Assembly (NCBI GenBank): GCA_041741895.1
Contig: JBGSJO010000030.1
Span: 1-17,297, forward strand
From: Allopontixanthobacter sp041741895
Lineage (GTDB): Bacteria > Pseudomonadota > Alphaproteobacteria > Sphingomonadales > Sphingomonadaceae
Length of the DNA stretch: 17,297 nucleotides
Reading direction: 5' to 3'
The translations under genes were made by a program, and so were the position numbers. Shown here piece after piece: positions 13,924 through 17,297 of this stretch (its first letter is position 1; every line of letters begins with the position of its first letter). Under the pieces are notes generated by a model, which was given only the letters and a program-made list of their open reading frames with translations, did no database searches and had not been told where the DNA came from.

Positions 13924-15555
13924 ATGCTCTTTAATTCGCTCGAATTCCTGATCTTCCTCGCGGTTGTCTATGCGCTGTACCGCGCGTTACCTTTCCGCGG
14001 GCAGAATTGGATGCTGCTCGTTGCCAGCTATGTGTTCTACGGTTGGTGGGACTGGCGCTTCCTGTTCTTGATGATCTTTACGACTTCGGTTGATTACTGG
14101 ACCGGTCTGATGATTGATCGGGGGCGGCTACGAAGCGCGGAGATCGTCGTCCCCGTCGTGTTCCTCTCGTCTGCCGCGCTCGTGCTTGTAGGGTGCGACG
14201 TTGGGGAAATTCTGCGTGTCTTGCGTGGCGGTGGGAGGAGCGCTCCCGTCTTGACCTCGTTCTTACCCTATGTGCTGATCGGGATTCCGGCCTTCTTGAT
14301 GATCGGGACGCTCACATACCGGCTTCTCACATCAATGTCGGAAGATCGGCGGCGCCGCGCCAGTGTGGCGCTCAGCATCGTCGTCCAGTTGAGCGTCTTG
14401 GGCTTCTTCAAATATTTCAATTTCTTCACTGAGAGTCTTGTCGAAGCGCTCGGCTCGGTCGGGATTGTCGCGCAGGCGAGCCGGTTCGAGATCGTCCTGC
14501 CGGTCGGAATCTCTTTTTATACCTTTCAGGCTATGAGCTATTCCATAGACATCTATCGCCGCGAGCTAAAGCCCACCGATCGCTTCTTTGATTTTGCACT
14601 CTTCGTGTCATTCTTTCCGCAGCTGGTCGCCGGCCCGATCGAACGCGCCAAGAACTTGCTGCCGCAGATCAGCCTTCCCAGGGCCGTAACCAGCGATCAG
14701 ATACAGCGGGGGGTGTTCTTGATCGTCTTCGGCTTGTTCAAAAAGGTCGCAATCGCCGACGGAGTGGCGGGCCCGGTCGATACAATCTTCGGGAGTGGCG
14801 GCACAATCACTTGGGCCGATGCATTCATCGGCACATTGCTGTTTACGATTCAAATTTATACCGACTTCTCCGCCTATTCGGATATCGCACGCGGGGTAGC
14901 AAAACTGTTTGGCATCGAACTGATGGTCAATTTCCGCCAGCCTTATTTCTCGAAATCTCCACGCGAGTTTTGGCAGCGCTGGCATATAAGCCTGTCGACC
15001 TGGCTTGGCGACTATCTTTACCGGCCACTTGGTGGGAATGGTGGCAGGCTAGCTTTCACCATACGCAATCTCATGCTGACAATGGTGATTGGTGGATTGT
15101 GGCACGGTGCTGCATGGAACTTTGTACTGTGGGGGTTCTATAACGGTTTGCTGATTTCGCTTCAACGTCTAACATACGTTTTACGCGGGAAACGAGCGTT
15201 TACACAAACTTTGTTGACCGTAACACTAATGTTTATCGGCAATGGAATTCTTATTCTGTATGGGCGTTTATTGTTCAGAGCGGAATCGTTTAGCCAAATA
15301 TGGCTTTTCACGTCTGTCTTGGCGACGGGAAGCGGGGGCTTGGATTACGGCGGAACGATGCCGCGTCTTTCGGCTGTTGGCGGTGTCCTCCTCTTAACTG
15401 TGTGGGAGGTGGCTCAGTACCGCCGCGGCGGCGATGCCCGGTTCTATCGCGAACTACCGCTTCCAATTGTCGGCTTTGCTGTCGCGTGCATGATTTTCCT
15501 TACTTTCATGGGGACGAGCAATGAGCCTGCCGAGTTCATCTACTTCCAGTTCTGA
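13924..15555 (+). CDS. MBOAT-family O-acyltransferase (AlgI-like)
   Basis: A 543-residue multi-helix inner-membrane protein. AlgI-type proteins move acetyl groups across the membrane for O-acetylation of alginate, cellulose or peptidoglycan. Signatures: N-terminal MLFNSLEFLIFL and SYVFYGWWDWRFL; central GFFKYFNFF, LPVGISFYTFQAMSYSIDIYR, FFPQLVAGPIERA and DFSAYSDIARG; then REFWQRWHISLSTWLGDYLYRPLGGN, and VIGGLWHGAAWNFVLWG with the catalytic-type His394. An extra segment of about 65 residues (around 72-138) with its own hydrophobic helices interrupts the usual N-terminal region. The start has no strong Shine-Dalgarno. The last 35 bases overlap the SGNH-like partner gene. Confidence 0.92.
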   Translation: MLFNSLEFLIFLAVVYALYRALPFRGQNWMLLVASYVFYGWWDWRFLFLMIFTTSVDYWTGLMIDRGRLRSAEIVVPVVFLSSAALVLVGCDVGEILRVLRGGGRSAPVLTSFLPYVLIGIPAFLMIGTLTYRLLTSMSEDRRRRASVALSIVVQLSVLGFFKYFNFFTESLVEALGSVGIVAQASRFEIVLPVGISFYTFQAMSYSIDIYRRELKPTDRFFDFALFVSFFPQLVAGPIERAKNLLPQISLPRAVTSDQIQRGVFLIVFGLFKKVAIADGVAGPVDTIFGSGGTITWADAFIGTLLFTIQIYTDFSAYSDIARGVAKLFGIELMVNFRQPYFSKSPREFWQRWHISLSTWLGDYLYRPLGGNGGRLAFTIRNLMLTMVIGGLWHGAAWNFVLWGFYNGLLISLQRLTYVLRGKRAFTQTLLTVTLMFIGNGILILYGRLLFRAESFSQIWLFTSVLATGSGGLDYGGTMPRLSAVGGVLLLTVWEVAQYRRGGDARFYRELPLPIVGFAVACMIFLTFMGTSNEPAEFIYFQF

Positions 15556-16696
15556 GACGGCGCTTATCGGACGTCGGCGTGCTCTCAAGCTGAGCGGTTG
15601 GGTCTTGCTGTTTCTCATCGTCTTCGACATCGGGGTAAACCTGCTGTTCGCTTATCCACCCGATCCCAGAGACGTCAATCCCAATCGCTTGCAGATGTAT
15701 TTCGATTACGGCCGATCGATGGAAGGCCGCCTTCGCCGCGGTACACGGGCCGATCCGAAGCTAACCGCGCCCATCACTCTGGCTGGCTGGTACACTCCGT
15801 TGGTAGCTGTGCAGCGCGAGCCGAAGCCGTCGGGCCAAGTTGTAACGATCTATGGTAATTCGCAATCGGTTCGCCTGGCCGATGCCCTGCAGAATTCTTC
15901 CTTGTCTTATAGCGCGAGGACTGTCGCTGCACCCGGAGCCACCGTCAATTGGGCCTATGGAGCGTTTCTGAGGGACGAGGGCGCGAAGCAAGGTGAGGCC
16001 GTGGTCCTCACGATCATGCCGTCCAACTTGCCGATGATTCGCACGATGTCGGCCATGACCTGGAACACCAGCTTCGCTATGCCGTATACCGCCGACGTTT
16101 TTGAATTGGAAAATAGCGAGCTAGTGCGGCACAAACCGCCTTACGAGACCTTTGAGGATTATGCCTCGCGGCTTGATGACAAGGCGGCCTGGCACGAGGC
16201 GAGAAAGGTCTTCGCCCGGTACGACTCGTTCTATGATGCTTTCCTGATGGAGAAGACCGTACTTGACCATTCGACGATCGTGCGGCTTTTGCGCCGCGGC
16301 TGGGCACAGCGTCGTGATGCGCGCGTGCGCCAAAGCTCGCTCAACAGGAGGGGCTTTAACCCAGCCGATGACTCAGTCGAGATCGCCAATGCGATTATCG
16401 CCCAGTTCGCGGCCAAGGCTCGACTGCAAGGGCTCGTCCCAGTCATCTATATAGTCAACAGTAGGGGATATGGGGACCAGATGTTCCGCGCGCTCGTCGA
16501 CACGCTCGAGAAGCATGGAATTCCCTATGTCAGTAGCCATCTGGTGGTCGATCCGAATGATCCGCGCAACTATTTGCCCGACAGCCACTTCACCGATGCC
16601 AATGACCAGAAGCTCGCCAATGCTCTAGATCGTGTGCTGAACATTGAGTTGGGACAGTTGACGGGGCCTCATCAGTATCGGGGAGCAGTCCAATGA
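15521..16696 (+). CDS. membrane-anchored SGNH-hydrolase-like protein, MBOAT partner
   Basis: A 391-residue protein with one N-terminal membrane anchor (WVLLFLIVFDIGVNLLFAY, 27-45) and an extracytoplasmic domain. An SGNH block-I-like motif YGNSQS (S114) and a late DSHFTDAND (D354, H356) supply a plausible Ser-Asp-His triad, as in the AlgJ/AlgX group that completes O-acetyl transfer with AlgI-type MBOATs. Whole-protein similarity to AlgJ is not obvious by eye, so the assignment rests on these motifs and on the 35-bp overlap with the MBOAT gene. Likely role: transfer of acyl groups to a surface polysaccharide in the periplasm. Confidence 0.72.
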   Translation: MSLPSSSTSSSETALIGRRRALKLSGWVLLFLIVFDIGVNLLFAYPPDPRDVNPNRLQMYFDYGRSMEGRLRRGTRADPKLTAPITLAGWYTPLVAVQREPKPSGQVVTIYGNSQSVRLADALQNSSLSYSARTVAAPGATVNWAYGAFLRDEGAKQGEAVVLTIMPSNLPMIRTMSAMTWNTSFAMPYTADVFELENSELVRHKPPYETFEDYASRLDDKAAWHEARKVFARYDSFYDAFLMEKTVLDHSTIVRLLRRGWAQRRDARVRQSSLNRRGFNPADDSVEIANAIIAQFAAKARLQGLVPVIYIVNSRGYGDQMFRALVDTLEKHGIPYVSSHLVVDPNDPRNYLPDSHFTDANDQKLANALDRVLNIELGQLTGPHQYRGAVQ

Positions 16697-16726
16697 CATT
16701 TATTGTCCCGCCTTTGGTCTAAAACC

Positions 16727-16742
16727 CCCGACTTTAGTCGGG
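16727..16742. repeat. left-end hairpin of the IS200-type element
   Basis: A 7-bp perfect stem with a 2-base loop, directly preceded by CC, at the position expected for the TnpA-recognised subterminal imperfect palindrome. Confidence 0.65.
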
Positions 16743-16768
16743 AAGGGCTTCAGCCACCGACTCGCTCG

Positions 16769-16841
16769 ATAGCCGGTATCCTCGGGAAAGTGAGACCGCC
16801 TGAAGGGCGTGAAGTCTCACTTTCCCGAGGATACCGGCTAT
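16769..16841. promoter_or_regulatory. 28-bp perfect inverted repeat in the tnpA leader, covering RBS and start codon
   Basis: Left arm 16769-16796 and right arm 16814-16841 are exact reverse complements, with a 17-nt loop that itself can pair (CGCC/GGCG). The right arm contains the Shine-Dalgarno-like GAGG (16827-16830) and the first two bases of the tnpA ATG (16840-16842). In the RNA the start would be buried. IS200 of enterobacteria is known to limit tnpA expression by such a leader structure. Confidence 0.85.
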
Positions 16842-17265
16842 GGGCTATTCCACTGGCAGTCACACGCTTTTTCACCATCGCTATCACATCGTCTGGGCAC
16901 CCAAGTATCGGTACAAGGTGCTTCACGGCGAGGTTCGCACGCGGGTGCGCGACATCATCCGGCAGGTTTGCGCCGAGATGGGCGTGACCATCGTCAGCGG
17001 AGCGCTGTCACGGGATCATGTCCACATGTTCGTCGAAATCCCACCCCACATCCGGGTCTGCGACTTCGTGCGCATGGCCAAGGGACGCTCGTCGCGCAAG
17101 ATCCAGCAGGAGTTCGAGCATATCCGCAAACGCTTCTGGGGCCAGCGCTTCTGGGCAAGGGGCTACTTCTCGACCACCTCGGGCAATATCACCGACGATG
17201 TCATCATGAACTATCTGGACAAGCATACCGCGCCCAGCAAACCCGGCTTCAGCCCCGCCTCGTGA
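16840..17265 (+). CDS. tnpA: IS200/IS605-family transposase TnpA (HUH Y1)
   Basis: A 141-residue single-domain Y1 transposase that excises and inserts single-stranded DNA. HUH motif H60-V-H62 in SRDHVHMFVEIPP, catalytic-type Tyr125 in VIMNYLDKH, and family blocks HIVWAPKYRYKVL, FVRMAKGRSSRKIQQEF and FWARGYFSTTSGNITDD. Length is normal (130-155). Position +4 from the Tyr is His rather than the Gln found in well-studied members. ATG 16840 is chosen because the GAGG lies ten bases upstream and the protein then starts like relatives. It is intact, unlike the copy at 10713-10985. Confidence 0.92.
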   Translation: MGYSTGSHTLFHHRYHIVWAPKYRYKVLHGEVRTRVRDIIRQVCAEMGVTIVSGALSRDHVHMFVEIPPHIRVCDFVRMAKGRSSRKIQQEFEHIRKRFWGQRFWARGYFSTTSGNITDDVIMNYLDKHTAPSKPGFSPAS

Positions 17266-17269
17266 ACCT

Positions 17270-17285
17270 ACCGGCGTCAGCCGGT
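17270..17285. repeat. right-end hairpin of the IS200-type element
   Basis: A 6-bp perfect stem with a GTCA loop, located five bases after the tnpA stop. It is the expected place for the right-end recognition hairpin. Confidence 0.65.
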
Positions 17286-17297
17286 GAGTCATTCAGT

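Larger units (their letters stand above)
16721..17297 (+). mobile_element. IS200/IS605-family element (IS200 type, tnpA only), right end at or near window edge
   Basis: Starts 25 bases after the SGNH-like gene with a left-end hairpin (CCCGACT 16727-16733, TT loop, AGTCGGG 16736-16742). It continues with a long leader palindrome and tnpA, and ends with a right-end hairpin (ACCGGC 17270-17275, GTCA, GCCGGT 17280-17285). No tnpB-like gene is visible before the window ends. Hairpins near each end instead of inverted repeats are the hallmark of the family. Exact cleavage sites cannot be fixed from one copy. Confidence 0.82.

Overview
The window looks like chromosomal DNA of an alphaproteobacterium, most probably Sphingomonadales and Erythrobacteraceae-like. 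The reasons are the GC-rich left half, the carotenoid gene crtB, a short PhoX/DUF839 protein, and an exosortase whose active-site context (ACAGLN, ANFLR, HNLAG) I associate with the sphingomonad class V exosortases. The assignment rests on protein resemblance only; no rRNA or other marker is present.

Left part (1-7720), ordinary chromosome: the 3' end of a LOG-family phosphoribohydrolase, crtB (phytoene synthase), a Bcr/CflA-type MFS exporter, dinB (Pol IV), a NUDIX hydrolase overlapping pgl (6-phosphogluconolactonase), dps, a GDT1-like membrane protein and a PhoX-like Tat lipoprotein. Genes are tightly packed. Two convergent pairs overlap at their 3' ends (crtB/MFS and dinB/NUDIX).

Middle part (7720-11097), accessory and visibly more AT-rich: a 468-bp gap holding an 8-bp inverted repeat and a strong plus-strand intrinsic terminator with no gene upstream of it, hence a candidate small RNA. 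Next comes a two-gene unit (winged-helix MarR-like regulator plus small polytopic membrane protein). A pile of insertion sequences follows: an IS630-family element whose transposase is broken only by two in-frame stops; a 386-bp internally deleted IS5-family element with a TTA target duplication, sitting exactly at the right end of the IS630; and a decayed IS200-like element.

Right part (11098-16696), an exosortase locus on the plus strand: exosortase, EpsI, an EpsD/SurA-like lipoprotein, then an MBOAT (AlgI-like) O-acyltransferase and an overlapping membrane-anchored SGNH-hydrolase-like partner. Together these suggest export or anchoring of surface material combined with polysaccharide O-acetylation. 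No PEP-CTERM-type substrate and no glycosyltransferase is in view. The locus is closed on the right by an intact IS200-type element (16721-17297) related to the decayed copy on its left. The whole exosortase/acylation block is therefore bracketed by two same-orientation IS200 relatives.

No tRNA, rRNA or CRISPR array was found. The most noteworthy items are the IS200-bracketed exosortase-acylation locus, the orphan terminator/sRNA candidate, and the nested IS structures.
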